From positions 1-59,332 of the forward strand of contig NZ_MPSZ01000010.1 in the NCBI RefSeq assembly GCF_001939065.1: a stretch of 59,332 nucleotides of DNA, written 5' to 3'. A model generated the notes under the pieces. It was not told where the DNA came from and searched no databases. It saw nothing but the letters and a program-made list of their open reading frames with translations. Positions 34,537-43,633 of this stretch are shown piece by piece; within the stretch, counting starts at the first letter, position 1, and every line of letters starts with the position of its first letter. This DNA is from Exiguobacterium indicum HHS 31. Its GTDB lineage: Bacteria > Bacillota > Bacilli > Exiguobacteriales > Exiguobacteriaceae. The position numbers and the translations under genes are program-made.

Positions 34537-35335
34537 AGTCGTTTGAGTATTCAAGTAGCTGTTCAAGAAAATGATAACTGTCGTCGACATCCGGATGACG
34601 CGTATCTTCATACCAGTAGAGTGACAATACTGCTTGCGCTACGACATACCAGTGCATTCGTTGTTTCAGATCACTCGTCAATGGATGTCCATAATGTTCG
34701 AACCATTCTGGCCAAGCCGCTTCGTCGACATAACTATATAACATCATTCCAAGATCGTACGCACGGTCGGCAATGATCGCATCATCCCAATCGTTCAGAT
34801 AGAGTTGACCATCTGCTCCCGTCAACCAGTTATTGTGGTTCAAATCTGAATGACAAACGACCTGCTCATCTGTTCTTACCTGCTCCAGATTTTGTTCGAG
34901 GTAAACCATCGCATGTTCCACGAGCTCCGGATCCTCTAGATCATCCGGTTGGAAGTACAAGCGACATTGTCGCAATAACTCATCAGGTTCGATCGGGCGC
35001 TGGTCAAGCTGTTGTAGCATGAACAGTAATTCCTTCGAATCATGGATTTTCCCAAGCAAACGTGCTACTTCAGGACGTTCCATCATTTCGGGCTCCAACT
35101 CGTCGCCTTCAATGAACTGTTGGGCGCTGATGACGTCCCCACTATAAATCCGTTTCGTCCATAATAACTTCGGAACGATTCCGTCTGCGGATAAAATCGC
35201 CAAAAACGGCGATGAATTTCGTTTTAAGAACAACTTCGATTGTCCGGTTGAAGCGATGTACGCTTCTCCTGTGATTCCACCTGCTGGCGTAAGGGTCCAG
35301 CCTTCGCCAAGCGCATCTAAAATATCTAATTCCAT
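34535..35335 (-). CDS. ytmP: Aminoglycoside-phosphotransferase-like kinase YtmP
   Basis: 266-residue APH/choline-kinase-fold protein. The N-lobe keeps a lysine (LFLKRNSS); the catalytic loop is CHSDLNHNNWL and the metal-binding Asp lies in LNDWDDAIIADRAYDLGMML. Closest by neighbourhood (amyX, trmB) to Bacillus ytmP; substrate unknown, and antibiotic resistance is not implied. The Shine-Dalgarno (GAGCGG) before the ATG is weak. Confidence 0.88.
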   Translation of the reverse strand: MELDILDALGEGWTLTPAGGITGEAYIASTGQSKLFLKRNSSPFLAILSADGIVPKLLWTKRIYSGDVISAQQFIEGDELEPEMMERPEVARLLGKIHDSKELLFMLQQLDQRPIEPDELLRQCRLYFQPDDLEDPELVEHAMVYLEQNLEQVRTDEQVVCHSDLNHNNWLTGADGQLYLNDWDDAIIADRAYDLGMMLYSYVDEAAWPEWFEHYGHPLTSDLKQRMHWYVVAQAVLSLYWYEDTRHPDVDDSYHFLEQLLEYSND

Positions 35336-35386
35336 TATAATCCGCTCAACTTTTTTAGTAGATTTGCCTAAGGCACAATGCTTATC

Positions 35387-37528
35387 TTAACACGTTGCGA
35401 TCGTCGTTGACAACGGAAGGACCTGAATCCTGTTGACACCTTTCAGAAGCGGGTCGACCGATGCATCATCCCCTTGTACATGCACATTCCAGCGCGAATG
35501 ATCAAGTGAGACTTCCACGATTTCACGCGTCGTATTGTAAACGATGAGCGTGCGTTGCCATGCATCGTACGAGTGGACCGCTCCAAGTTCATAAGCAATG
35601 ACACCCGGGCGTAAGTCGATGAAATGAAGCAGCTCGCGAATCTGATTCGCTCGGTGCAAACGGAATCCGCCATGCATTCTACGAATTTGCAAAATTGTCT
35701 TGATGTATGTGACAAGGGACAGATGATCATCCCGCCGTTCCCAGTCCATTCGATTGATCTCGTCTGGTGCGTTATAGCTGTTTTCAACACCTTGTTTCGT
35801 GCGCAAAAATTCTTGACCTGCGTGAAGAAACGGAATCCCTTGCGCAAACAAGGCAATCGTCTGAGCTAAGCGACTCATCCGCAATAATTGCTGTTCATCT
35901 GCCTCTGGACAAGATAACTTTAATTTATCGTATAACGTATGATTGTCGTGCGCCTCGACGTAATTGATGGAATAGGTAGGTTCCGGAAAACGTCCGTACG
36001 TTTGATTGTCGATATGGACACTTCCCGCAATCCCGTTTCGGACCTCCCCTTCCTTCCAGCCATCTCCCGCAACGAAACCTCGGTCGAATTCACTGAACGT
36101 CGATCCTTTTAACGCGTCACGGAACACATCATTAAAATGGGCGATCCGCGGCATTTGCGCAGCGGAGGCACTCATCGCCTTTAATCGTTCCGGTAACGCT
36201 GTCGCGAGATCCCACCCTTCTCCATACACCAGAATCGTTGGATCAATCGCATCGAGCGCCGCACGAACATCATTCATCGTCTCAATATCATGAATCCCCA
36301 TCAAATCAAATCGAAAGGCATCAATCCGGTAGACTCGAGCAAAGTACGTCAAACAGTCAACGATCAGACGGCGCATCATGAATCGCTCAGATGCGGTATC
36401 ATTTCCGACACCTGTTCCGTTCGATAGTGTTCCGTCTACTTCGTAGCGAAAATAATAACCAGGGACAAGCTGTTCGAGAGAGGAGCGTTCTCGAATGAAG
36501 ACGTGATTCATGACGACATCGAATGTGACACGAATGCCTGCTTCATGGAGCCGCTCTATCATTTCCGCGTATTCTCTGACACGAACGAGTGGTTCAACCG
36601 AACTCGCATAACTCCCAGCTAGCCCGAACCAAAGCATCGGGTCGTATCCCCAGTTATATGGAGACCGCGTACGTTCATCGGTCGTCTCAAAAAAGTGGAC
36701 TGGTAGCAATTGCAGATGGGTGATCCCGAGATCCAGGAGATAATCAAGTCCCGTCGCATGACCTCGAGGAGAGCGCGTTCCTCGTTCCGTCATCCCTGTG
36801 TATTGACCCGGATAACTTGAACCAGCTGAGTGATCGATCGTGAAATCACGGATATTCGCTTCGTAGATGACAGCGTCTGACGGTTTGACGAACAGAGGAC
36901 GCGCGACACGCTTCGGGAACCACTTGGTCATCGTCCGTTCGACGTCAACGATGACGCCGTATCGACCATTCTCCGATATCGCACTAGCGTACGGATCAAC
37001 GACCTCTTGTGTGCCAAGGTATGTCGTCACTTCATACCGATACCAGCACTCTGCGATATCTTGTTCCAGTTGAAGATGATAAGTACCTTGCTCGTGTCGC
37101 TCCATTTCGTACTTTCCGAGCAACCGTTCATCTTGATCGTACACGACACACATGATCCGTTCTGCGACCGGTGACCAAACAGCAAAGTGAAATGTACCCT
37201 TTTCTTCCCAGACACCGAGCTTCCCTTCGTAACGGTACTTGCGCTCGAACGCTTCCGTCCGGACTAACCGGTCAGGAACGACGCGAATCGACCTCCCTGC
37301 TCCGAACACCTCATATCGGCATTCGAGCTCGACCGGTTCCAGAACCGTCAATTCATAAATCACCAGTTGTTCCTCACGGTGTGTTTCGACTTGCTGGATC
37401 GCAAGTGATTGTCCATCACATTCAAGCGACCAGTGGATTGACGGATTGCCTTCGACCTCGACTCGGATGCTTTGGAACGATGAGAACTCCGCCCGGATCA
37501 CTGGTATCGCTACTTCTTGGTTTGTCAT
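35387..37528 (-). CDS. amyX: Type I pullulanase
   Basis: GH13 debranching enzyme hydrolysing alpha-1,6 bonds of pullulan, glycogen and starch. 713 aa. An N-terminal beta domain and CBM48-like segment (HFAVWSPVAERIM) precede the type I signature YNWGYDP. GH13 regions follow: DVVMNHV, AFRFDLMGI (nucleophile Asp), VYGEGWDL (acid Glu) and EAHDNHT. No signal peptide, so it is intracellular and fits alpha-glucan turnover. The start is uncertain: ATG 37528 (MTNQEVAIPVI) fits the domain edge; GTG 37591 is also open, and a good GGGAGG precedes an in-frame ATT at 37546. Confidence 0.92.
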   Translation of the reverse strand: MTNQEVAIPVIRAEFSSFQSIRVEVEGNPSIHWSLECDGQSLAIQQVETHREEQLVIYELTVLEPVELECRYEVFGAGRSIRVVPDRLVRTEAFERKYRYEGKLGVWEEKGTFHFAVWSPVAERIMCVVYDQDERLLGKYEMERHEQGTYHLQLEQDIAECWYRYEVTTYLGTQEVVDPYASAISENGRYGVIVDVERTMTKWFPKRVARPLFVKPSDAVIYEANIRDFTIDHSAGSSYPGQYTGMTERGTRSPRGHATGLDYLLDLGITHLQLLPVHFFETTDERTRSPYNWGYDPMLWFGLAGSYASSVEPLVRVREYAEMIERLHEAGIRVTFDVVMNHVFIRERSSLEQLVPGYYFRYEVDGTLSNGTGVGNDTASERFMMRRLIVDCLTYFARVYRIDAFRFDLMGIHDIETMNDVRAALDAIDPTILVYGEGWDLATALPERLKAMSASAAQMPRIAHFNDVFRDALKGSTFSEFDRGFVAGDGWKEGEVRNGIAGSVHIDNQTYGRFPEPTYSINYVEAHDNHTLYDKLKLSCPEADEQQLLRMSRLAQTIALFAQGIPFLHAGQEFLRTKQGVENSYNAPDEINRMDWERRDDHLSLVTYIKTILQIRRMHGGFRLHRANQIRELLHFIDLRPGVIAYELGAVHSYDAWQRTLIVYNTTREIVEVSLDHSRWNVHVQGDDASVDPLLKGVNRIQVLPLSTTIATC

Positions 37529-37562
37529 CTCTTTCGCAACGACAATGCCGTCGCTCCCTCCC

Positions 37563-38417
37563 TTACTCTTGAATGCGTGACTGTTCCTCACTTTGGATCG
37601 CCATTTGAAACGGAATCGATACGGTTTCCTTTAGGATTTTTTCACACACACGCATTTGAGCAGCTTTTGTATGAGTCGCATTCCCATTCATACGATTCAA
37701 CCATTTAGGAAAATCCACTTTATTGACATACGTCGTCGTCGTTTCTTTTGGAATCTTATCAAAATAACCACTTGGAGCTAAGATGACTCGTTCGATCGGT
37801 AAATCGTAATCTCGTCCAAGAATCGTATGCAAAATGTCTTCCGTTCGTTTTAAACTGATATTCGGGTTCAAAATCTGTTTCACAGATGCTTTGAACGGTT
37901 GTTCCCGCCACAACTTATCTCGTCGAATATGATAAATACTCTCTTCACCATCGAGCCATTCCATGATATAGATCGCGGACGGACCGACGACAAATGGACT
38001 CAACTCGACTTCTCCGACTTGATAGTGAATGACCGCCCGATAAAACATCGCATATTGTTCATTTAGTAGATGCAACATCTGATAGAAGTCTAAATGACGT
38101 TTTAATGGAATCCGCCAAATGTCCTCCTCCCCTGCTCCGCCAGCGACGTTCAAGAGTTTTTGTAACTCGAGACGTTTTTTGTACCATTTATCAAACGCTC
38201 TTCGAGATAATTGTTTACCCGGAAGTTGAATGACTTCACTTTTTTTCATCACTTGCCACCACTTCTTCGGACGGATAAGCGTCTCCCCTGGAAACAATTC
38301 TCCTGTCTCCCATTTGCGATAAACGTTCGTATAATCAAGTGCCTGGTGTTCAACAAATCGTTTCGTCATCTCTAGCGGATTTTTTTCAAATCGACTATCT
38401 AAGTCATATAGTTTCAT
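37563..38417 (-). CDS. Conserved hypothetical protein (YtlQ position)
   Basis: About 284 aa, soluble, basic. I recognise no catalytic motif. It sits between thpR and amyX as ytlQ does in Bacillus. Trp- and Lys-rich segments such as WETGELFPGETLIRPKKWWQVMKK and a central region AIYIMEWLDGEESIY (about residues 145-170) are visible. A strong GAGGTGATC Shine-Dalgarno lies at about 38431-38440, yet the first ATG after it (38417) is rather far and GTG 38453 has no ribosome site, so the N-terminus is uncertain. If amyX starts at GTG 37591, the two genes overlap. Confidence 0.7.
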   Translation of the reverse strand: MKLYDLDSRFEKNPLEMTKRFVEHQALDYTNVYRKWETGELFPGETLIRPKKWWQVMKKSEVIQLPGKQLSRRAFDKWYKKRLELQKLLNVAGGAGEEDIWRIPLKRHLDFYQMLHLLNEQYAMFYRAVIHYQVGEVELSPFVVGPSAIYIMEWLDGEESIYHIRRDKLWREQPFKASVKQILNPNISLKRTEDILHTILGRDYDLPIERVILAPSGYFDKIPKETTTTYVNKVDFPKWLNRMNGNATHTKAAQMRVCEKILKETVSIPFQMAIQSEEQSRIQE

Positions 38418-38439
38418 CAAAATTGCGATGGGGATCACC

Positions 38440-38958
38440 TCATTCCTCTTCACCTAGATGAATCCGATAAACCGGCTCATATCGCGGTGAAACCTCTGGT
38501 CGTACTTCAAATAGAACGAGTTCACGAACAGTCCACTCTATTGATCGGATCGGACTCGTCTTCCATTCGGCTGCCTCAGCGCGCCACTTTTTCGCGATCG
38601 TGACATGCGGAACGAATGGTCTGGTCGAATTCGGATCAATCTGTTCCACTAATTGAAACAATTCTTCCGATTCCGTTCCAAATCCAACGACGCGTGGTCG
38701 TTCATCCCGACCGAACGTGATCAAACGATCGAATCGTAGCACGAACGGTTCCATCGTACGCGCGATCTGCTGTAACTGCTGTTTCCACGACTGCTGTTCT
38801 TTTTCCTCCAATGGACCGAAAAAACGAAGTGTTAGATGATACTCTTCTAACGTATAGACGTTACGAAAGTACTCAGGTAGCGATAACCGTTCAGCAAGAT
38901 TTGCCAAATCTTTAGAAGGGATCGGCAAAGCAATGAAAAAGTGTCGTTCTTGTCTCAT
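38440..38958 (-). CDS. thpR: RNA 2',3'-cyclic phosphodiesterase (2H family, ThpR/YtlP)
   Basis: 2H-phosphoesterase opening 2',3'-cyclic phosphates at RNA ends, formerly called 2'-5' RNA ligase. 172 aa. Both HxTx motifs are present: HLTLRFFG near residue 43 and HVTIAKKW near residue 122. The start at ATG 38958 is preferred: AAGGAG lies 11 nt upstream, whereas the GTG at 38970 abuts it. It overlaps or abuts the end of the upstream MFS gene, suggesting coupling. Confidence 0.92.
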   Translation of the reverse strand: MRQERHFFIALPIPSKDLANLAERLSLPEYFRNVYTLEEYHLTLRFFGPLEEKEQQSWKQQLQQIARTMEPFVLRFDRLITFGRDERPRVVGFGTESEELFQLVEQIDPNSTRPFVPHVTIAKKWRAEAAEWKTSPIRSIEWTVRELVLFEVRPEVSPRYEPVYRIHLGEEE

Positions 38959-38966
38959 CGTCGCGC

Positions 38967-40115
38967 TCACTCCTTCATACGACCACTGATACCATACAGA
39001 ATCGCGCCTAGGATACTACTACTTGTATATACCCAAAAGACGGTATAGATTGTACTCTCCTCGAGTACAAAACCACTCATCAGATTAAACAACGCGGTCG
39101 CGAGTCCCGTCGTCGTCGCCATATATGTACTGACGGCTGTTGCGACCATCGTCTCTGGAACGAGCGATCGCACATAATCTAAGGCGACAGGGATCAACAG
39201 ACCAACGATCATTCCTTGCATCGCAGATAATACCCACAGCATGACGATTGGAAGTTCTAAAGCAATCATCGCCGTCCGCGCAGCCGACAACAAGGAGACG
39301 AATACCAGAACCGGAATCGCTCCGAATCGTAATAACAGACGCGAGGCGATGCGCATGAACGGAATTTCGCACAGAACGGCGACAAAGAATAATGTTCCGA
39401 CGAGTGCCGTCGTCTCACCACGAATCGTGACGTAGCTGCCAAAGTAATAATTGTTGGCGAAGATTGGTCCAAAGATCAAACTCCCCCCTGCTAGGAACAA
39501 CAAGAAGCGCCGATTCGAGAAGAGTTGTTTTAACGGTACTGGTTGCTGATGTGAAACATGGACGCTGCCCGTCTCTTCAATGCCGATCAGCACAAGGAAA
39601 CCGAGCACCCATGCTGCACCAGTTGCGTAAAAAATCAAATTTAGTCCGCCACCCTCAGTGATTTGCCCAAGAACAAAAACAGCTAAAGCGAACCCTGCTG
39701 AGCCAAAAAGACGTAAAGCGCCGTAATCCACTTTACGCTTTCGCGTGTACTCGATCGCTAATGTATCCACGAGCGGAATATGCGCGCACTGGAACAACGC
39801 CCAAACGCAAGAAATCAATAATAAAAGTAGATAAGCAGACGTCAGTAAGTAACTGAGTGTAAAAATACCGGCAGCAAGCATCGCGACGAGTAAGAGTCGT
39901 TTTGGTTTTCCGAGTCGGTCTGCCGCGATTCCCCAGACAGGTTGTAGAAAAATGGAGAGAATCGGTCCAATCGCAACGATTGTTCCAATCTCTGAAGCCG
40001 ACAGTCCGAACGCATCGTTCGAGAAATAAAGTGCGAGATACGGAATGAGTGCTCCTTGTCCAAAGAAAATAAAGAAATATAAGGCTTGGAAATGATAGGT
40101 TTGACGATTTTTCAC
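38967..40115 (-). CDS. MFS transporter (LacY/NupG-like)
   Basis: 12-TM major facilitator, 382 aa, starting with ALYFFIFFGQGALIPYLALYFS, which is typical of the MFS_1-like group related to proton symporters. The A-motif-like loop is GIAADRLGKPKRLL. Substrate unknown. The frame opens at 40175 but crosses the pepV terminator; the GTG at 40115 follows AAAGGAA by a normal distance and starts KNRQTYHFQAL directly before TM1, so it is chosen. It probably forms an operon with thpR, ytlQ and amyX (tight or overlapping junctions). Confidence 0.87.
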   Translation of the reverse strand: MKNRQTYHFQALYFFIFFGQGALIPYLALYFSNDAFGLSASEIGTIVAIGPILSIFLQPVWGIAADRLGKPKRLLLVAMLAAGIFTLSYLLTSAYLLLLLISCVWALFQCAHIPLVDTLAIEYTRKRKVDYGALRLFGSAGFALAVFVLGQITEGGGLNLIFYATGAAWVLGFLVLIGIEETGSVHVSHQQPVPLKQLFSNRRFLLFLAGGSLIFGPIFANNYYFGSYVTIRGETTALVGTLFFVAVLCEIPFMRIASRLLLRFGAIPVLVFVSLLSAARTAMIALELPIVMLWVLSAMQGMIVGLLIPVALDYVRSLVPETMVATAVSTYMATTTGLATALFNLMSGFVLEESTIYTVFWVYTSSSILGAILYGISGRMKE

Positions 40116-40140
40116 ACGGAACTTCCTTTCAAGAAGCAAT

Positions 40141-40163
40141 CCCCCCATCTTTACGATGCGGGG
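40141..40163 (-). terminator. pepV terminator
   Basis: CCCCGCATC and GATGGGGGG arms on the minus strand with a 5-nt loop; the U-tract is weak. Confidence 0.65.
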
Positions 40164-40174
40164 ATCATCAATCA

Positions 40175-41572
40175 TTATTTTGCGAGCTCATAAATCGCTT
40201 CTGCATAGATTGCGACAGCAAGCAATAGTTCATCAAAATCAACATATTCATCGACTTGGTGGGCAACTTCAGGACCACCCGGGAAGACTGGACCAAAAGC
40301 AACTCCCGCCGTCAATGAACGCGCATATGTGCCGCCACCAATTGCTATCAGATCAGCTGATTGGTTCGTATGGCGCTCATAGACGGCACTTAGCGTCTTG
40401 ATCAATTCATGGTTTGGATCAACATGGTGCGGTGTCATGTGCGTCCGCGTCTGCAATTCAAAACCATATCCTGCCGCGGCTTCCTTGATGATTTGCAAAC
40501 GTTCCGTGAAGTCTGCTGTATACGGGTAACGGATATTGATTGATGCCGTTCCTTGCTCTTCGGCGTAACGGAATACACCGCCATTGATCGTTAAGTCACC
40601 TGTCTCGTCTGAAGCAGCGACACCCATCGCTACACCGCGAGAATCCCGGAACATATGCGTCACGAGTTGAATGTAACGACGACCGTTATAATCCAAGTGA
40701 AGCGTATTGAGGAAACGTGCCAAATGTAAAGCAGCATTTTTACCATTGTCCGGCTCCATCGCATGGGCTGCGACACCATTGACATCAAGTATGAGACCTT
40801 CCGTTTCTTGCTTGACTGTTCCCGTCAAACCTTGTTCTTCAAGATAAGCATGGAAATCCGTCTCAAGCGTTCCTACTTCGACGACACGAAGAAGCGCTTG
40901 GGCATGACCTGGAACCATGTTCGGACGTTCGCCACCTTCAAAACGAACGAGATGGTAGCCTGTATCAGATGCTTGCGCTGGTTTCCCTTGAATCAATAAC
41001 CCATCATAGAGTCCTTTTTCCGCATTGATGATCGGGAAGTCGGCATCTGGTGCAAAACCAAGTGTTGGCATCTCTTCATGTTTGAAGTAATGATTGACAC
41101 AACGCCATTCACTCTCCTCATCCCCTCCTGCAATCAGACGGATGCGCTTCGAGAGTGGTAAGCCAAGTTCTTTGACGATTTTCAAAGCGTAATAAGCTGC
41201 CATCGTCGGTCCTTTATCATCGATTGCTCCACGTGCATACAGTTTTCCATCTACAAGCGTCGGGTTGAATGGACCGTATGTCCAGTGATCGCCACCAGCT
41301 GGTACAACGTCTAAGTGACAAAGAATACCGAGTAACTCTTCCCCTTGACCATATTCCAAATGTCCTGCATACCCATCGACATTTTTTGTCGTGAACCCAT
41401 CGCGTTCCCCTGTCGCGAGCATCCAATCGAGGGCACGTTTGACTTCATGACCAAACGGCGCGCCCTCTTCGATCGTGGATTCGTCGAGTACACTCGGAAT
41501 CCGTAATAATTCTTTTAAATCTTCTAATAAGTCCTCGCGACGTGCGAGTACTTCCTCTTTCCAATTCACCAT
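40175..41572 (-). CDS. pepV: Dipeptidase PepV (M20 family)
   Basis: Zinc dipeptidase with broad specificity, 465 aa. M20 motifs: LCHLDVVPAGGDHW (first His-Asp), ARGAIDDKGPTMAAYYAL (bridging Asp), and GGDEESEWRCVNHY (catalytic Glu and metal Glu). The lid domain between about 180 and 380 includes DVNGVAAHAMEPDNGKNA. The C-terminal GGGTYARSL supplies the last ligand region. AAGGAG lies 9 nt before the ATG at 41572; the ATG at 41590 would place the ribosome site inside the gene. Own terminator. Confidence 0.95.
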   Translation of the reverse strand: MVNWKEEVLARREDLLEDLKELLRIPSVLDESTIEEGAPFGHEVKRALDWMLATGERDGFTTKNVDGYAGHLEYGQGEELLGILCHLDVVPAGGDHWTYGPFNPTLVDGKLYARGAIDDKGPTMAAYYALKIVKELGLPLSKRIRLIAGGDEESEWRCVNHYFKHEEMPTLGFAPDADFPIINAEKGLYDGLLIQGKPAQASDTGYHLVRFEGGERPNMVPGHAQALLRVVEVGTLETDFHAYLEEQGLTGTVKQETEGLILDVNGVAAHAMEPDNGKNAALHLARFLNTLHLDYNGRRYIQLVTHMFRDSRGVAMGVAASDETGDLTINGGVFRYAEEQGTASINIRYPYTADFTERLQIIKEAAAGYGFELQTRTHMTPHHVDPNHELIKTLSAVYERHTNQSADLIAIGGGTYARSLTAGVAFGPVFPGGPEVAHQVDEYVDFDELLLAVAIYAEAIYELAK

Positions 41573-41625
41573 CTGATTTCGCTCCTTCATTACGGGTTTT
41601 GGATTCGTTTCCTATACACCTTCCT

Positions 41626-41646
41626 AGTATAGCGAATATTCGTTCA
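41626..41646 (-). promoter_or_regulatory. pepV -10 element with adjacent LexA-like box
   Basis: TATACT (minus strand, 41631-41626) is preceded by CGAATATTCGTTCA-like sequence (41633-41646), which matches 10 of 14 bases of the Firmicutes LexA box CGAACATATGTTCG. The -35 is poor. The 320-bp gap between pepV and the DeoR-type gene otherwise holds only the two divergent promoters. Confidence 0.35.
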
Positions 41647-41778
41647 GATACGAACATCCAAATTCTGTTTTCTTTTTTATTTATTGAAATGACGAACATT
41701 AATCTAAAATAAAACCTAAATCATCGACTTTACAAACCATTTGAATATATTTTTTATGAAAACGTTCGGTTAAATTAC

Positions 41779-41806
41779 TTGCATTTTAATATCAAAACGT
41801 TATACT
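41779..41806 (+). promoter_or_regulatory. Promoter of the DeoR-type regulator gene
   Basis: TTGCAT (41779-41784) and TATACT (41801-41806) with a 16-nt spacer. AAAACGTT is repeated at 41759-41766 and 41794-41801, 35 bp apart, and could bind the regulator itself. Confidence 0.55.
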
Positions 41807-41893
41807 AAAGGCGAAACAACTGGATATTGCATTGTCTTTTGTCACCCGAAGCTTTAGAACACTATTCTATCCATTGGGGGAGTGGTTATACCA

Positions 41894-42112
41894 ATGAAAG
41901 ATTCTACAGACCGTATGTTGACCCGGATTAAATCGATCTATCTCTACATCCAAGAGAACGGAGCTACTACGACAGCAGAGTTGGTTGAAGAGTTTGGCAT
42001 CACTTCAAGGACCGTCCAGCGGGATTTGAACGTGCTTGAATACAACAATCTCATTGTGAGCCCTCGACGCGGTACATGGACGTCGAGTAAGAAACAAAAG
42101 CAAGCGGGTTGA
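41894..42112 (+). CDS. ytzE: Small DeoR-type HTH regulator (YtzE-like)
   Basis: 72-residue protein that is almost only a DeoR-type winged helix-turn-helix: RIKSIYLYIQENGATTTAELVEEFGITSRTVQRDLNVLEYNNLIVSPRRG. It has no sugar-binding C-terminal domain, as in B. subtilis YtzE. The ATG at 41894 is preferred over GTG 41882, which touches the GGGGGAG. Probably autoregulatory or an anti-/co-regulator; targets unknown. Confidence 0.85.
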   Translation: MKDSTDRMLTRIKSIYLYIQENGATTTAELVEEFGITSRTVQRDLNVLEYNNLIVSPRRGTWTSSKKQKQAG

Positions 42113-42142
42113 TCCACTGTTTCACTATGTATATCTTTCGAT

Positions 42143-42167
42143 GACGCGATTCTTCGCGTCTTTTTTT
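42143..42167 (+). terminator. Terminator after the DeoR-type gene
   Basis: GACGCG and CGCGTC arms with a 6-nt loop and seven T. Confidence 0.9.
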
Positions 42168-42220
42168 GTTATCTTTTTTAAAACGTGGGGTATAGCTATT
42201 GGGAGAAGGAGATGATGAGA

Positions 42221-42853
42221 ATGAATATTTTAATCATTGGAGCAAACGGAACGACAGGACGCAAGATGGTCGAATTGATCGCTAAACAAGGAGATCACCA
42301 AGCGATCGCGGTCGTACGGGAAGAAAATCAAATCAACGATTTGATTGCACTCGGCGCATCTGAAGTCAGACTTGGGGATTTGACGAAGGATGTCAGTGGC
42401 GTTATCAGTAACGCGGACGTCGTCATCTTTGCAGCGGGTGCTGGTGGCGCATCGGACGAATTGACACGCGCCGTCGATCAGGAAGGTGCGATCAAAGTCA
42501 TCGATGCAGCAAAAGCCAACGGGATCGATCGTTTCCTGATGCTCAGTTCAGTCGGTACGGAAGAACCGAAAGGCGAACTAAAAGTGTATCTTGAATCGAA
42601 AGCAGCAGCAGACGCTCACCTCAAAGAAAGTGGACTCGACTATACAATCGTCCGTCCTGGTCCGCTCAGCTACGATGACCCAACAGGTACTGTTGAAACG
42701 AAAGAGCATTTTGATTCATACGAAGATCGTAAGGTGTCTCGTGACGATGTAGCAGCGCTGTTCGTTCACTTGATTGATCATCCGACACAATCTCGTGTAT
42801 TCGAAGTACTCAGCGGTCCTTATCCGATCGCAGAAGCACTACGTAATCAATAA
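42221..42853 (+). CDS. NAD(P)-binding atypical SDR (NmrA/YhfK-like)
   Basis: 210-residue Rossmann-fold protein. Dinucleotide motif IIGANGTTGRKMVELI (GxxGxxG form) is typical of atypical SDRs; VVIFAAGAG and YTIVRPGPLSYDD follow, and FEVLSGPYPIAEAL ends it. The catalytic YxxxK is not in the classical place (VYLESKAAAD has Y-L-E-S-K, which fits). Such proteins act as reductases or redox sensors; substrate unknown. AAGGAG lies 9 nt before the ATG at 42221. Confidence 0.88.
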   Translation: MNILIIGANGTTGRKMVELIAKQGDHQAIAVVREENQINDLIALGASEVRLGDLTKDVSGVISNADVVIFAAGAGGASDELTRAVDQEGAIKVIDAAKANGIDRFLMLSSVGTEEPKGELKVYLESKAAADAHLKESGLDYTIVRPGPLSYDDPTGTVETKEHFDSYEDRKVSRDDVAALFVHLIDHPTQSRVFEVLSGPYPIAEALRNQ

Positions 42854-42867
42854 TTAAATCCCACAAT

Positions 42868-42906
42868 AAAAGGCGATGGAATGTACATTCATTCCACCGC
42901 CTTTTT
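42868..42906. terminator. Bidirectional terminator after the SDR gene
   Basis: AAAAGGCG/TGGAATG and CATTCCA/CGCCTTTTT arms with a short loop. Confidence 0.88.
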
Positions 42907-42913
42907 GCTTTGC

Positions 42914-43633
42914 TTATTCAGGTTGCCAATCAAATAACGACAATTCCTCTTGTGTCAGTTCACGGTAGTCCCCGAGTGCAAGTGCCGAATCAAGCTCTAA
43001 ACGACCAATCGAGCGCCGTTTCAAGAACGTGACCTCTTTACCTAGGGCAAGCATCATCCGTTTGACTTGATGGAACTTCCCTTCCGTGATCGTCAATTCA
43101 AGCGTTGAATCTGTTTCTGTCGTCGATAAGATGACGAGTTTTCCTGGCTTTGCCTGATAACCGTCTTCTAAGGTAACGCCTGCCGCAATTGCCTCGACGT
43201 CTTCTTGCGTCAATACACCTGTCACTTCCGCGTAATACGTTTTTTCAACGTGTTTTTTCGGAGACATCAAGGCATGATTGAACGCTCCATCGTTTGTCAG
43301 TAACAACAAACCTTCTGTATCCTTATCAAGTCGTCCGACCGGAAACGGTTTGAAATACGTCACGTCTTCAAACAACAGATCGATGACGGTCTCATCTCGT
43401 TTATCCTCCGTCGCACTAATGACACCCGGTGGTTTATTCATCATCAAGTAGATGTATTTTTGATACGTGACCGGTTCGCCGTACATCAGAACCTGTTGTG
43501 ACTCGACATCGACATGTTGTTTCGGATCACGAACGATCTCACCATCGACTTGAATTGCCCCTGCCTTGAGCAAAAGTTTTACTTCTTTTCGGGAGCCTGC
43601 CCCCATGTTGGATAACAATTTATCTAGACGCAT
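42914..43633 (-). CDS. 16S rRNA/23S rRNA pseudouridine synthase, RsuA family
   Basis: 239 aa. N-terminal S4 RNA-binding domain (about residues 1-48, MRLDKLLSNMGAGSRKEVKLLLKAGAIQVDG) and a catalytic domain with the RsuA/RluB/E/F signature PVGRLDKDTEGLLLLTNDG, whose first Asp is the nucleophile. The end GKFHQVKRMMLALG is typical. In Bacillus the equivalent next to ytgP is ytzG, an RsuA-like enzyme; the exact uridine cannot be told. It overlaps the upstream ytgP-like gene by 14 nt and is translationally coupled. Confidence 0.93.
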   Translation of the reverse strand: MRLDKLLSNMGAGSRKEVKLLLKAGAIQVDGEIVRDPKQHVDVESQQVLMYGEPVTYQKYIYLMMNKPPGVISATEDKRDETVIDLLFEDVTYFKPFPVGRLDKDTEGLLLLTNDGAFNHALMSPKKHVEKTYYAEVTGVLTQEDVEAIAAGVTLEDGYQAKPGKLVILSTTETDSTLELTITEGKFHQVKRMMLALGKEVTFLKRRSIGRLELDSALALGDYRELTQEELSLFDWQPE

